Shown here piece by piece: positions 1 to 13,954 of a DNA stretch of 64,000 nt. Source of the stretch: Stictocephala bisonia (lineage: Eukaryota > Arthropoda > Insecta > Hemiptera > Membracidae); assembly GCA_035578905.1 (NCBI GenBank), contig JAQJVL010000686.1:62001-126000 (forward strand), read 5' to 3'. The notes beneath the pieces are model-generated. The model searched no databases. It was not told the DNA's origin and worked only from the letters and a program-made list of their open reading frames with translations. The translations under genes were made by a program, and so were the position numbers. Position 1 is the stretch's first letter, and every line of letters starts with the position of its first letter.

Positions 1-940
1 TTATACATGTGTGGTCTTTTAAAGTGGTGATTGAATAATTTGAAAATAATTCAAACGCACCGAGGTAATTTAGTAATTAGTACTTGACGAAGTTAAACAG
101 CTTTGTTAATAATTTAAATATCATATAATTGTTTAGTTGTTTGTTATTAATAATTTTCATTTTACGTAATAAAGTTGTTGTTATAAATATATAACGTGCT
201 TTTGTTGTATAAAATTAGAACTAGTTTGTATACATCTATTATTTAAATACCTGTGTTTATTATTATAGTGGAACAATTTTTAAATACCATAATGTTTTAT
301 TACTGAATATGAAACATGTTTCCCTAAACGAAATAAAAAAAAAAAACAAAAACCAGAAGTTCAGCAAGCCAATAAAGCTGACGAACAATGATTGTTAATA
401 AAGAAAATAAACAATTGGTCTTAAAATACATTTATTTCTGGCATTTGGTTATGGCTATATTATTGGAAATGAAGTAAATAAACTGCACTTCAACTTTGTA
501 TGCTAGTAAGTCTTAATTTAATTAGTAAACATTGGTTTAAAAAGTAGTCCTTTTGATGGCAATATAAATAAAACGATTAGTCATCCGACATGCCTTCCAG
601 CTGACCGGCTTAGTTGATGACTTAGTTTTATAAGTCCTGTTTTGAAGAAAATATACAGTTTATTTAGAATTAAAAGATGGTGGATTGCATTCGTATTGCA
701 TTTGAGGCATGCAATTTTCCACCGTAATCCTAGTTTATGTTAAAAAATTAATTTGTAAAAAAGTTAGCCTCCTTTACATTTTGAGTTTAACAATGGATAA
801 TATCAATGTACTCGTTGAGTTTTAATGTCTATGTTTTTAATTATGCCTCAGGAATCTGTCAAAAAACAAAATAAACAATAGTTATTTTTGTTTAAAAAAT
901 AAAATAATTAATAAATTTCTGAATTCTGAGTAAATTTACT
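1..940. other. AT-rich stretch without recognised genes
   Basis: This is high A+T sequence with many stops in all frames. I see no protein similarity, tandem array or terminal-repeat structure in it. It is probably intergenic or intronic. Confidence 0.5.
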
Positions 941-1061
941 GACTTTACACTAATAGAGTGGCACTGGAAGCACAAGAAAACTGAAATACATTTAGTAGGT
1001 GTTTGAGAGAAGAGTCAAAGGCAGGGTAAAAACTAACAACGAGAAAGCTAAAAAAAGTCGG

Positions 1062-1132
1062 ACTTACGTTTCTTCCAGAGAATAGTCGAGTAAAATCCAA
1101 AGAGCCACCAGACGCGTAATCGTCATGCACAT
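1062..1132 (-). CDS. Candidate first coding exon with signal-peptide-like start (very tentative)
   Basis: On the minus strand an ATG at 1132-1130, with a second in-frame ATG at 1126-1124, opens a short frame reading MCMTITRLVALWILLDYS. It is hydrophobic after a basic residue, like a signal peptide. The frame runs into a good splice donor, GAAGAAAC|GTAAGT, with the exon ending at 1068 and GTAAGT at 1067-1062. The surrounding 1,060-1,260 is clearly richer in G+C than its neighbours, as expected for an exon or 5' UTR. A competing donor-like AGG|GTGAGT lies about 20 bases upstream on the same strand, so the exon model is ambiguous. No downstream exon was identified, and the codons match no family I recognise. 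It could equally be a fragment of an unrecognised repeat. Confidence 0.18.
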
Positions 1133-1269
1133 AATCAAACAGTGCCACTCACCCTACGTAGCACTTTACAAATACGCTTTCCGTCTGAAAATCCCAGAGG
1201 AGACGAGGAACGGTTTAAAGAAGCGGCGAACACAACACAAATAAAAGGTAGCAGCAAAACAGGATTACA

Positions 1270-4200
1270 AACCTGTTGGACGATGTATTTACGTGGATTC
1301 CCCTCTACACAAAATTACTCCGAAATAAAAGGGATGGAAACCAATCAGAAAGCTTCGAGGAGTCAAACACCACATCGTAGTTGTATTCAAAACCTGTAAA
1401 ATCTATTCTGTATTGTATTCAACTCGGCAGGAAATGATATTTTTAAAAAATATTGATTATTTTATTACTAATGAGAAACATATACTATTTTATTATAGGG
1501 GGTAGGATTTTCAATTTTATGAAAAACATCAAAATTTTGATGGAATATTTTTGGAGTTTTAACTACTCTTCTATCGCCAGAAGTTTTTATAAAATTAATG
1601 TACAAAATTTTTACAAATATTGTTAAAGGATTTTTAGAATGCAAGTATCACGACTTTAAATAACTATGGATAACATGTCAATTCAATATTTACCTATTAC
1701 AAGGGATATAAGTTACAAGAGATGAACAGCATTTACGAAACATGTACCAGAAGTGTAATAGACCTTTAACCTCAAACAGTTTGTGTTCCTCAGCAATAAA
1801 CAACTGTATAAGTAATGATAGATTAGCTTGGAATAGGTTTTGGTACCAGTGACTGGTGAGTAACACTATATCAAAGACAGTGACAGGAGAGATATTACGT
1901 TTAACATTTCATGAAGCAGAAAGTTACTGATTTATAACAGTATAAAACGTATTAACAGTTGTGGGACACAAAGCAATATGTTTATATTTGTAATATGAGC
2001 TTGAAATAACAAACCTTTCTATATGCTCATGATTAAAGGTATGTTCTACGAATATATTTAAAAGTAATAGTTCAAAAGGGAAGAATGATATTCTGTATTT
2101 GTGCTTGTATTTATTTTATTCCCATGAAATTGTATCTGTAATTTTTTTTAAAACTGTATATCTTACCCTTTCATAAAATAATGAATTGCTGAAGCTGTTA
2201 ACACAAGCTATTGGGACTATGAAATGTATAAGTTATTTTAATACAGAACCTTATTATTACTAATTCTATTTGTTAATTTTTTTCATAAATCATCCCATTT
2301 AATTAAAACTTAAAAATCCACTTGTACTTAATTTTACTTGTTAATTAAAGAGGAGTGATACAAAATATTTCCTTTACAAACAGACGTGGAATTAAAAAAA
2401 CATTATTACTTATATCAGACTCAACAAATGTATACTACTATAAAGAACAATTTAAATTGCGTGAAAACATGTTTTTAAAGTCATGTAACAGAACTCAACT
2501 ACAAAACTAAGTCGAGTGTTCATTATATCAGTCTACATCTGGAAAGTTGTTTGAGTAAAATTGTTTTTATAAGAATGTTGTTTATTGCGAAGATGTTGGT
2601 GAAGTTTCGTTGTATTTTAAACGAGCAAAATATTTATTTGTAAGGAACATTTGCTTGTTTGATAATCCTAACATGTACAATTTAATATTAAGTACGAACC
2701 TAAGACATTTTTACGTAAACAAATTCGTGGGATTTTGGTAATATCAAAAAAGAAAGTTTTTGAAACCTGCAGTTATCTAACTGTTGTATTCATAATGACC
2801 GGATTTCCGTACAAAATTTACAAAAAATGTGTTCATAAAAAGGTTTATGTTAGTAAAATTCATTTCACTTGCACATTTATTACATTCTACTACTGAATCA
2901 CTGTACAGATTATCGTTACTAAACATCATGTATTGTGACAACGTAACATTACATATTAAAAGAGTGACAGATCCTAGAAGTATGCCTAACCTTCAGGTGG
3001 AGTACGTACCACGTGCACTCACTTAAATATCTTTATAAATAACCCAACACTCTTGCACCAGGTATTTTTTGGTACTCTTGTTAGTTTTTCGGCAACAAAC
3101 TTGGTCTGTTTAGTTTTATAACGTTAAATTGAAAAATCTATTCGAGGTTTGACCTATATATTTTCTTATCGTATGATGAACCAATGATTAGGGATCTGGG
3201 AGATATCACAGTGTGGGAAAAGAACCACAGTGTGGGAAAATGACTGTGTGTAGCAAGTACTAACTTAGCTTTGAACCGTTAAAGAGGAAAATTGTTAACA
3301 TAAGCTCAATATTTAGTTTCTATTCACTATTTACTTCAAAGATTATATGAATTAGACATACCTACTCTATATACTTGAATAGTTAGTGTAAGCTACATAT
3401 AAAACCACTAAGCACCAATTATAATTTCATGCTAGCTCCATGGTTTTCCAAAAGACTTTTTGTACAAGTACAATCGATGTTTTATAGACTTAATACTATC
3501 CATAAATTTACTATGGTGATAATATTTGTACTTACATAGATCGATGAGCTATTTTCATTTCCTCTCAAATATGAATTTACTGCCTTTAAATATCTTTATC
3601 CTGTATATTACTCTCCAATAAAAAATATGAAAGAGCTGTTTTGGAGAAAATTATACACTCTACATTTTAGACCAGTTGGTCAATAAAGTAAATGATGTAT
3701 TTAATAAAACTTAAATATTTATATTGACTAAATTAAATCATTTTTTACTGGTGTTTTATCTTTTCACAATAATTTTTAAATATTTCTTGAGATATAGTTC
3801 GGTGTTGAGATCAGTTCTCCAACCATGGTCTTGGCTTAATAGTTGTTATTAGCAGGGACTTTACCTAGTTAACAATGTTCGTGTTCAGTTGAAACCCGGA
3901 TGGGTATGTTGTCTGGGGAAGGGAACTGAGTATCACACCAAATCAGACCATATCATTGGGAGAGCCAATAGCAGTAAAATACGTATGGACTTAAGGCTAA
4001 AGTTATAGATAGCGCAGATCCGAATCCTGGCCTTGACTGTTTGCATCATAATATTCACCTTGTACAGTACTGATTCTCAACATCTTTCTGTCTGATAAGT
4101 TCCCTGCATTCATCATTAGTCTATAGGAAATGGAAAAAGTACGATTAAAAAGAAGATCGGTTCCTTCTTTTTATAATGGTAAAAAAATTTAACCATGTGG

Positions 4201-4855
4201 TTCGTATTCCAAGCTAAGATAAAGGTCCCTTTGTCGATCAGGATATTAAGCTAAACAATTTTATTTAAGGTTTAGTTGACTTCCATTTTAACGAAGACGA
4301 AGACTTTAGTCTTACCAATCTACACTCAATATACTCGTTCTTAACTTCTTCTCCCAAATTTATAAAATCGTTGTATTACGTATTAAACAAATTGAAGTTA
4401 CTATCATATGAATTCGATTGTCTTAATTTAATAGAAACAATGGTTTCTATTTCTACATAAAAATTTTAAGGAATAGTTAATATTAGTAAGTTTGGTTGTC
4501 CTTATATTTATATGTGAGCTTCATGAGGGTCGAAATTAGGCCCATAGTCTTTTTTTCAACTTTTAGAATAAATTAAATTGAAAACTATCAATATACCGTT
4601 CTCTATGCAAACAAAATCTATTTTTCTTTAAATAATATTTATAGTACTTTTATTTATGTGATGTAGTTTATGAATGTATCTATGTGATGTAGTATGTACA
4701 GTATGGTTCACAGTATAACAAGTTTATTCGTAAACTGTAACTGAATGAAATATGGACTAATAGGAGCAATGATATTATTAATATTTCCTATCATTGTGAA
4801 TACAATGACGGTCTACATTAATACAAAGATATAAACCTAAAATATATAAGTTAAT
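1270..4855. other. AT-rich stretch, no recognised gene
   Basis: Only short spurious open frames are present. An 18-bp direct duplication (ending GTGTGGGAAAA) sits at about 3208-3243. Around 3830-4080 the sequence is richer in G+C and contains a B-box-like GATCCGAATCC, but no matching A box was found at SINE spacing, so I did not call a SINE there. Confidence 0.45.
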
Positions 4856-4859
4856 AACA

Positions 4860-5056
4860 ATACTACAACAAGTGATCAATCGCTTAAGGATTACTTCCGA
4901 ACCACCACTAGTGTCCGTAAAGGTGGACTGCGTGCAAGGACGGGATCTCTCCCTGGTCACCCATTCAAGGAACAGCCAGGCTTGGTCTTGCTTGACGACG
5001 TTATTCTGCAATATCGTCGAAACCCTCCGGCCAAGGCCAGTGTCAAGAACGTAAAT
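4860..5056 (-). repeat. 5S-rRNA-like SINE copy
   Basis: On the minus strand this copy contains GTCAAGCAAGACC followed by CTTGAATGGGTGACC. These align in order and spacing with the internal promoter region of 5S rRNA (AAGCAAC-type A box, then CTTGGATGGG). Downstream is a family-specific tail that includes ACTAGTGGTGGTTCGGAAGT. The same tail occurs at 12.5, 17.0 and 54.9 kb. It is much richer in G+C than its surroundings. I read it as a pol III-type SINE whose head derives from 5S rRNA (SINE3-like); the assignment is by eye. Confidence 0.55.
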
Positions 5057-5059
5057 ATA

Positions 5060-7520
5060 TACGTCATTACTATATATTTAACATATATAGTAGTATTAAT
5101 ACTGTTTTTAAAAGTAGTATGTGTGGAATTTTAATTCTTATTATATTTCGAGGTATTTACCCGAACACAGGGATAGTCAATACATACATTAGTTCATTTT
5201 ACATAGACTTAGTTAAACACTTGATTGCTCATTCTCACATAGTTTAGGTTCTTACACTTGATTACTAATGTGTACTAATCTAAGACATTAACCTATAATA
5301 AATAAAATGATACTTTTATTACATAATAAAATGCACGTGTAACCAATAAATTAAATACAGTATTAGTTTGGTAGAGTATAATCTATGGTGTCACTACTCC
5401 GACGTAGTTTAAATTGAAGTTTCATTAATTACTCCTAACCTAATACCAACGGCTTTTCTGACTGTCCGAACCATGTTTATTGAAGTGTTAAAAATTCACA
5501 GTAATGCACCAATCAATAATTATGTATAACTATAATTATTGGTTGGTTTCCTTAAGAACCCTCAATGAAGGAATTCTAAGACGAATTTAACACGTCAGTA
5601 TACATAAACTAAAACTAAATGGCATGTAGAGGGGAGAGAATGTTTACTTCTCCCACCACAGTTCCCCCCCGGCAGCAGAGAGGTGCAAGGTACAGTCACG
5701 TACAAAACATAATCAATAAATTATGATAAAATAGTTTAACTATGGATAAAACCAATTTAATTATGTTGGTGAAATGGCATTCGTTCTATCATTTAAACCA
5801 TGAAGAATAACTCAATGGATTAAACAACACAATGGAAGATTCAATGTAAACACTGGGGCAAGTGGGATCATTGTTGTTGACAGATTCATACTCCTAGCAG
5901 TGACTGTACTAAGAACATATGACAGTACGTGGCGAGGGAAACAATCTGACGAGCATGTACTGTTCGCAGGCCATCAATCCTGAGTTGTATAATACTATAA
6001 CTGATGACTCAATTAAAGTCTTTTAGTATTCAATATTTCATGACTGAAAAATGTTAAGGGATTAACAATATCAATTACCTAATCTTAAACTCTGTTTACT
6101 TAAGAAAGCAAAATAAAAAAAATACTATCTATAACACATATTCAATAAAATCTGAGCAGAAAACCTTCATATCCTGGACTATTACTAATTTTATAATAAT
6201 TAAAACTCGAAGAGTTTATTAAGCAATAACTCGTAAGGAAAAGGGCAACGTCAGCTTCAGTTTCAATGTCAGTGGCAAAAATGTAGAAGTGATCAAAATT
6301 TTCTCAATACATCTTAAAAGTTATGTTTACAGAAAACGAACACTATATTTTGTATAAATAAACATTAAAGTTCGTTATATATGATAAAATCATTTAACAT
6401 GCAAACTCTATTTTTATACAACTGCAAACTCATTTTATAAATGGAATGAAAGGTTCAACTTAAAACCCTTGTAGAGTAAACTTAGTTTTCCTAAGAGATA
6501 TCCATTTGTTAGTTTGAACCTCTGAGCTGCATCTTGGCTAGAGTATTTAACTGAACTTTATGCTCTAAAGTATTCTTTTGAGGAATTTACTTTTTTACTG
6601 TCGCATAAAATTATAGAAAGGCTAATGAAAATAGTGTGTTTACTTTCGTTTAGGAATGAATTATAAAGTTTATTATTTTTTCATTTATTGATTGATAATA
6701 AGGATTAGTTTTTTCAAAGAAGGGGCTAACGCTTATGTGAATGTAATAGTGATAATATATTATTTATTGGTTGTATTATAACTAGACGTGTTCCCTTTAG
6801 TAAGAAGACGGGTTGGCCCTTAAGTGTCGTGTCCAGTGTCTTTGACCCTCCCACGCACCATACATGTACAGGGGTTACAAAATCATCACACAACCAAGTA
6901 AGTGGAATTTTCCTATGTGTAGAACTAGTTTGTTCAGCTAAACACCAGCTTCTCAAAGTTGTAGCCTTGTGTCTTGTTAATTAGACATAAAACATTAACA
7001 GCTGGAATATTTAATTTGTCTAATTGACAGCTGGACTCAATAAATCAAAACAAAAGTTAGACACCCTCTTCACATAAGATTAACATGGGAACTTTGAAGG
7101 CCAATGGGGTGGAGCCCTAAAGGCGAATTAAAAAAATGTTTTTTCCCGCCATGTACAATATCAGAGCTTTAAAATAAGCCTTTTCCAAAGGCCGTAGGGG
7201 GAGTGCTTGGAATTTTGACGCAACTGATTCGCCTTACGAAATTAAATATATAGATATGGACTTAGAACACTTAAGGTTTAACCTACCATTTATGAACCAG
7301 TTTAATGACTGTGATAAAGGAGGCGGAAGACAGCAATTAGGGTTCAGACAACTGAGGAGGTTATTTTAGCCAGGTCTTTGACACTGACAACATAAATATT
7401 GGGCTTGGAATACTCTGCTTCAAATATTGTTACATTATAAAATTGTTGATTTCATAATAAATAAGAATATTTTATGTTTGTTAAATTATATAAAACTATT
7501 GTACTTATTTTTAAAGTGAC
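5060..7520. other. AT-rich stretch with a short inverted repeat
   Basis: No gene was recognised. An imperfect inverted repeat of about 38 bp is centred near 5528 (CCAATCAATAATTA and TAATTATTGGTTGG arms). Around 7100-7250 there is a G+C-richer patch with two oppositely oriented AGGCGAATT-like words, possibly a transposon remnant. Confidence 0.4.
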
Positions 7521-7521
7521 A

Positions 7522-7524
<3 letters not shown>

Positions 7525-7587
<63 letters not shown>
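7525..7587. repeat. (AT)n microsatellite
   Basis: An uninterrupted AT dinucleotide tract of about 63 bp. Confidence 0.98.
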
Positions 7588-7590
<3 letters not shown>

Positions 7591-8990
7591 GCTTTTAGGT
7601 TGATATTATATTTTAGGTTGATGATTAGCTATGTTATTATGTAAAATTTTGGAGGACCGTATGGTACAGCTTTACAATCGGCAAAGAACATTCCTTAGTT
7701 TTTATTACGTTTATTGGGCCCAAGAAAAAAAATTTCAACCAAATGTTATGTCTTTTTTCTTTTAAAACTTTTACTTGGCATTGATCATTCTGCGAGAAAT
7801 AGTTCATAACCTATGATCGAGTTTACTATACCAACATTGATTGCAAATTTTTACTTCATAATATAATATCACAAAATAAAAACGCTATTGCAATAACAGA
7901 ATAGTGTCTTGCCAATGGACATTATTACATTAGGAAGCGAAAAATTATACTACTAAACTGTAAATTATTAATTGTATATTTTTTCATATTCATAATGTAC
8001 GATTTATCGAAAGTTACAAATGCAAATAAATTGTATTTAATATTTTTAAATCTAAAAATATTTATAATTCAGTTAAGCGTTCTTGTATGTATATTTAACT
8101 GAGGCATTTAACACCCTCTAACAACTCACACCTTAACCCTTTCTTGGCCAACGTCATTTATAACGTGATTAATCGTTCCGTCAGCTCGTGGTTCAGACAG
8201 CTAACCGCCATCTTTGAGTAATTTACAACTAGTAGAAGCGTTTATATTAATTTGCTTGATATTCATAAAGATTTTCATTGTCTATCCATTAAAATATATT
8301 AGTACATAATGATTGAAGAACAACACATTTGTCATTTGGAATATTTTATTATCTAGTGTAAATGGGCCAAGATAAATAATTTTGGATTTTTAATCGTTTC
8401 TTTTAAAAGTATGTTTAGGTGAAATCAACCATCAGATCTACTAAAAATCTTAACAGAAAATATTTGTCTAATTTTTATAAACAGTAAGAAAGATTAAACT
8501 ATGACGTTAATCGTTAAAAAATTTAAGAATATATAATTTTATTTACAACCAAACATGGTATAATCATATTGAGAACACCTAATCATTTTTTTTATTACGA
8601 AAATGTTTTATTCAAAAACACGTTTTTTAACAATATACTTAAAATATCACAGCACAGGTTCTACTCAAACCCTCATTGAAAGGCGATTGAATAAGATATG
8701 GTAAACTACGAGTATATTATGTGATTTATTATGGTTACGTAATTTTAACGAAGAAAGATGTCTTATGTGGTAATAGTATACCTTCAAATGTTGAATGTAT
8801 ACTATTAGCATATGATGATTAAACAACTTTTCTTAACTTATGATGATATATTTAAAATATAAAAACGTGGAAGGTAAGGACACGTGGCCGAACAAAAGAG
8901 TGTATGACTATCTACTGTTAAACCTTATTAATGAGTAAGAATTACGAAGTATAGCAACACCTCTTATACCTATACACTTACTTCTGTGGT
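7588..8990. other. AT-rich stretch, no recognised gene
   Basis: No open frame or repeat structure was recognised. A slightly G+C-richer patch at 8130-8210 has no identifiable coding similarity. Confidence 0.45.
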
Positions 8991-8994
8991 CACT

Positions 8995-9770
8995 CTAATC
9001 AAAGGTGTTTTTGGACTCACCAAGAAGTTGCCTCTACAGTGCTCTATGCTCAGCCATCTCAATGTCTCCACCAAGACTTCTCACATCCTGTTCCACTTGG
9101 TCATCCCATCTTATTCTTGGTTGTCCTAGAGGTCGCCTTCCTGTTGGTGTCCCCATCCATACCCTTCTTATCATTTGTTTCTTCTTTCCTTCTCCTCACA
9201 TGACAAAAACATCTTATTCTTCTGCTTTTATCCACCCACAATATCAGGTCTCTTGTACAGTTCTCTAAGCTCTCTGTTCTTTTTCATTCTCCACACTCCT
9301 GATTCATAGATAGGTCCATATATTCTTTTTAAAATTTTGTTTTCAAATTTAATCAATATTTTTTTGTTATACATTGTTAGACACCTCAGATCCATACAAT
9401 AAAACAGGTTGTACAATAGCCATATACATTTTTACTTTTGTGGGCCTTGACAGTAGTTTACTTTTGAATAGCTTTAAAAGACTCCAGTAGCATCTATTTG
9501 CTGCATTAATTCTGACTTGTATGTCCTCTTCCATTTTATTTTGGCTAGTCAAAGTAACTCCCAGATACTTAAACTCTTCAGTGACTAAGCAATTGTAATC
9601 CATTACGTCCAGTGTTGAGTTGATTGGCTGGGGGAGACTCAATAAGATAGGGAGACATATAAAGGGAGCAAGTTAAAAGAGTTGGCTTCTTTGAACTGGA
9701 CACCTGCTAGCATTTTTAGATCACTTTTACTATCAGCTACTAATGCCACATCATCAGTAATTGCTAAAAT
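8995..9770 (-). pseudogene. Decayed LINE: reverse transcriptase C-terminal region
   Basis: This is a minus-strand remnant of a non-LTR retrotransposon ORF2. Reading from 9770 down, a catalytic motif C survives as ITDDVALVADSKSDL (FADD changed to ITDD). Next come EEFKYLGVTL, KSKLLSRPTKVKMY, VQPVLLYGSE, then, after a frame change, FENKILKRIYGPI, WRMKKNRELRELYKRPDIV, and a PTGRRPLGQPR-like tail ending near GESKN. The order matches the C-terminal two thirds of the LINE at 21.9-23.9 kb, so both belong to the same broad family. The reading frame is broken at about 9385 and 9250-9270. No RT core N-terminal half or endonuclease is present, so the copy is 5'-truncated and dead. No target-site duplication was recognised. 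Confidence 0.85.
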
Positions 9771-9774
9771 ATTG

Positions 9775-12435
9775 ATTGATTATACCTTCATAATCAATAT
9801 ATTTCTTATACCCATATAACAGAAAAATTTCATTGGCAATACATTTGATGTTTGTCTATTGTAAAGTGAATTTCCCATATTTTTATATTGCAACCACAAT
9901 CTCATGCTCAATCGTTTGTAAGTATTATTAAGATATATTGCCCTATAGTATATATAAATTAATTATTAGTTTATTCAAAGTAGAGAGAGACTTTAATATT
10001 ATATCAGTAGAATTAATTAAACTGCCACACCAAACTAATTTATATAAAAGTAATATTGAATTATTAATTCATGAACATTAAAGGAGCAACAGTTATATTG
10101 ATAAATGTCTTTTAACTAATTATAATAATACATTAGTTTCATTATTTGTACTTGAATATTCTAATTTAGTTTGAAAAACCTTGTAGATACTCCTTCAAAT
10201 CTCAAGTACTTTCTGAGCATACGTCCGTAAGAGAAGTTATCTGATTAAACAATCAATAATCGATGTACTAGTATATGTTAGATACACAACACAAGTGTAT
10301 TGCTAGATAAGTCCTAGATATTACAATGATAGATTTGTGTAAAATACGATCCACAAATTAGGCCAGTAGGATTATAAAAGGAATCTATTAGCTTCATTTA
10401 TTTTTGAACACACCCGGACTGAAGTTGGTAGACGTGGTTTTTGTAAACTGATAGCTCACAATGTAATGTCAATTACTCACAACTTTAGCTGATATATGAG
10501 TTATATCAGATATATCATATGACGTCGTCCACATGAAATTGAAGGGAGTTCATGTAATTACGCGTCCATCATGTGGTAAAATATGCAATAACTACCATAC
10601 AGTTTAATTTCAAAGGCTTAGTAGTTATTTGTGGCAATTTTTATCCCTGTGCTAAAATATTGGAGGCAATATGACCTGGGAACAGAGGGAGATATATTTG
10701 AGAACACAATTCTCAATAGAATGAGCGTTCGCACAAGAGTCATCATCAGTTGGCCCTTTCTCATCAAACTGAGAAAATAACTAAAGGTTTTCTCAACATA
10801 TTTATGTGATAATATTCTCTCTTGCCATAATATTTAGTGTGTCTGTGAGGTAATTCCAATAAGAAGAAATTCTATAACTTTTTAAACGTTTCTTTCTAGA
10901 TTTGCTGGTGACAAGAGCCGAAAATGAGTGACAAGCAACAGCAATAGCCCATCCTGAGACGGCGAAAAAAAATTTGGCTGAAAAAAACTAACGAAAAATG
11001 CAAAACAAACACACTGATAATTTAGGCTATCCAAAAGAGGGACTGTACACTGTGCCACTGCACAATTAACGACTTGCAAGGCTGCTATTTAGTGTGAGAT
11101 TTATAAATTATCACAGTAAAGGCCATAACTATATGTAACGTACTGTTTCTTCAGATGTAATCATAGGCTTCTGATAGTTTACTAAACTGGTTTTAAATAG
11201 AACATTAAAAGAAAGTACTAGACAAAACTGTACAAAGTAAAAATCCAGTTTGTTATAGGGACGCATTAATTGAGAGTTATTAAAGTAAAAAACCTAAATA
11301 ATAATATATGAATACAACAGACAGCAATAACAACGTAAAAGGTTGTTTTCTATGTACAAACAGCTGGATATTTCGTATTCAATGACAAATTAAAAACAAA
11401 GCATTGACTCCAAGATATTCAAAATGATTTTGGAATAAAATATTTATTGTATATGAAGAACCATATAAACCAAATTTCGGGTTCCTACATTTCAAAACAA
11501 ACTATACATTTGCTGCATTCTACTATCAGAAAATATAATCGAAAACAGCTAACATAATATCTTGGCTCATATTAAATTTATTAGAGCCTTTCATTTGTAA
11601 AATGATTGAACCAAAAACGTTTTATAACTAGACAGCAGGATTCTATATCTCCCTTATGTTTAACAAAAACATTTTAATTGGTATTCTATCAATATCGTGA
11701 TTTTACCTACTGTAGCTGTGATTATTTTTTTGAGATCATTCTCCTTCAATTAAAACTATTATTAATGTAATTTATTTTATTTTGTTAATGTTTCATTAAC
11801 GCTAATTGGGACTAATAATCTATTAAAATATATGAAATTAAAAAAAAAAAAATAACACCACTATTCCGATACAGCTAAAAAAACGGTTGTTTAATTTCAT
11901 TGGTTAAATATACAGTATATTAAATCAGTATAGATATGGTTGTGTTTGCAGAACTATTCCCTGTATGAGATAAAAACATCTGTATTGCCAAGAGATAACA
12001 CGAGATGCCAATCTACAAACTTGAGACTCACCGTGGGCTGTCAGGTATCCATGATATTGCGGTCAATTTGCCTTCACACACTTTCTGGTATTGACATTTC
12101 TATAATGTTCTTCGGAAATTATTTTTCCTGGTAGAACATATTTACTATTGATCATTATTTGTTTAACCACGAGTTATCTATATTTCTCAACTTTGTATTA
12201 TTTCCAGTTGCATAACTTCTTGTTATAGATAAAGACATAGAACAACATTATATATGAGTTGTTTTTGTAATTAGTTTTAATTCTTTATTAATAAATATAT
12301 TAATACAAAATTCATGATTGAAAAGTAAAATGCTGTCGTATATAACAAGTCAAGTTTATTAATGTATACGTAAACAAAACTCGATGCTTAAACAGTTAAA
12401 TAGTTAAACGTTAAGGATATAAATTTTACTAGATG
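9775..12435. other. AT-rich stretch, no recognised gene
   Basis: No coding similarity was found. Small open frames on either strand lack recognisable motifs. No tandem array is visible. Confidence 0.45.
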
Positions 12436-12440
12436 AAGTT

Positions 12441-12560
12441 AACCCTCTCTAATACTTAACCTGAGGACCAATGACTTAAGGGTGACTTCTGAGCCACCAC
12501 CAGTGATCGGGCAGGTGGGTTGAGTGCACGGTTAGACGATTACCAATCAAGGGAACAATG
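12441..12560 (-). repeat. 5S-like SINE, 3' tail portion
   Basis: On the minus strand this matches the tail of the copy at 16.9-17.1 kb: CCTGCCCGATCACTGGTGG, a CAGAAGTCACCCTTAAG block and a terminal AGGTTAAGTATTAGAGAG. The 5S-like head is largely lost; only a diverged CTTGATTGGTAA remains where CTTGGATGGGTGA is expected. Confidence 0.55.
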
Positions 12561-12564
12561 TTAC

Positions 12565-13950
12565 TAAAACCAACTGAATTGTAGTTTAATCTGAACTTGA
12601 TTTAATTTCACTCTAATCAACTGAAATCTGGAGTACGAATGGTTTTATGATTTTGAGCTAGCACAGTGCAGGGTATCTCTGCAAGCTGGAAGATTTCAAG
12701 GAGACAACTTCTTTTTAAATAGTGCATATTATATAATGGTTAAAACCATTTTTTTTTTTTTAATTTTAAAGGATACTGAGATTGAAATGATTATTAAAAT
12801 AAAATATTTCTCTCTTTACATATTTCAAAATGAAAATAACCAAAAATCTGATTGTCCTAATTTTTAATCCAGGGAACCTCCATCGGTGAGAACAAATATT
12901 GTTGATCTATAATTAGGAACAAACATCGTTGTAAATGTTTAGGTTTGTTACAGTAAAAGACTATTAAAGTCGAGTTATGTTAGCATTTTAGTTCATTTAG
13001 GTCTGAGAGTGCATTACACAGACTAAGATAGTTTAATTATTTTAAAATTTTTCATTTTATACCTATATAATCATATTTATTCTAATTTAATCTAACTGTA
13101 CACATTAATTTTGTCTTATGATTAGCGTTAAACAACTCTAGACGATATGTGCTCCTTGTAAAAGACAGAATGAACCTGTGCTGTACATTGTTCAATGATT
13201 TTCTAGATATCATGAACATTATATTTCGTAGATTGACCATGTCTTATATATTTACTACAGTATTTATGAATAATCAGTCTCCTATGTAATCATGAATGTT
13301 CCACCTACTTTCATGTTACATTTTAACAAATCTTAGGTTTTAAATAAAAAGAACAAAAACCTTATTGTTATTAGCATTACACATGAATAGCTACGATTGT
13401 ACAATCATTGCCAAAGATCTCCCATTCCAAACCAATTATGGTGAATGGGATCCCATTGTTAACCAACGTATCGGAAACGTTCTGCTCTTGACCAAAACCC
13501 GATATCATGCCTCATAAAACAATCTTAAACACATCTGTACAACACATACAGTACACCATTTGTACTGGAAATTTCCCTGGTAGTTGATTCTTTCTTATAT
13601 ATATATATTACTCAAATGACATTTTATAATGTATAGTGCATTAGTAGATTGCCAGAAAAGTTTTCAAATATAAAACTGTTAGTCTGTAGCCAATATTGTT
13701 AATATACCTTCATACCATGTAAGAATTGAACACTTTCTGTAAACCTCTGAATCATTAGTAATCAATCGATGTAGGTAAAACTGTTATATAACATTCAACT
13801 GGTAAAAAAATATACAGGGAAGTAGCAGAAAAACACATCAAACGCAGAGCAAAATATTACAATAGCTACTTTCTAAGTGTTGAGTAACATAATCACATAC
13901 ATTTCATCTTCAACATTTATAAAGAAATGTGAATAACTGTGTTAACATTA
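12565..13950. other. AT-rich stretch, no recognised gene
   Basis: No motif-bearing open frame is present. A small G+C-richer patch at about 13,410-13,510 is unidentified. Confidence 0.4.
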
Positions 13951-13954
13951 AAGC

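Noticed and set aside
3830..4080. B-box-like GATCCGAATCC suggesting another SINE
   Set aside because: No A box at the right spacing and no similarity to the SINE bodies in this window.
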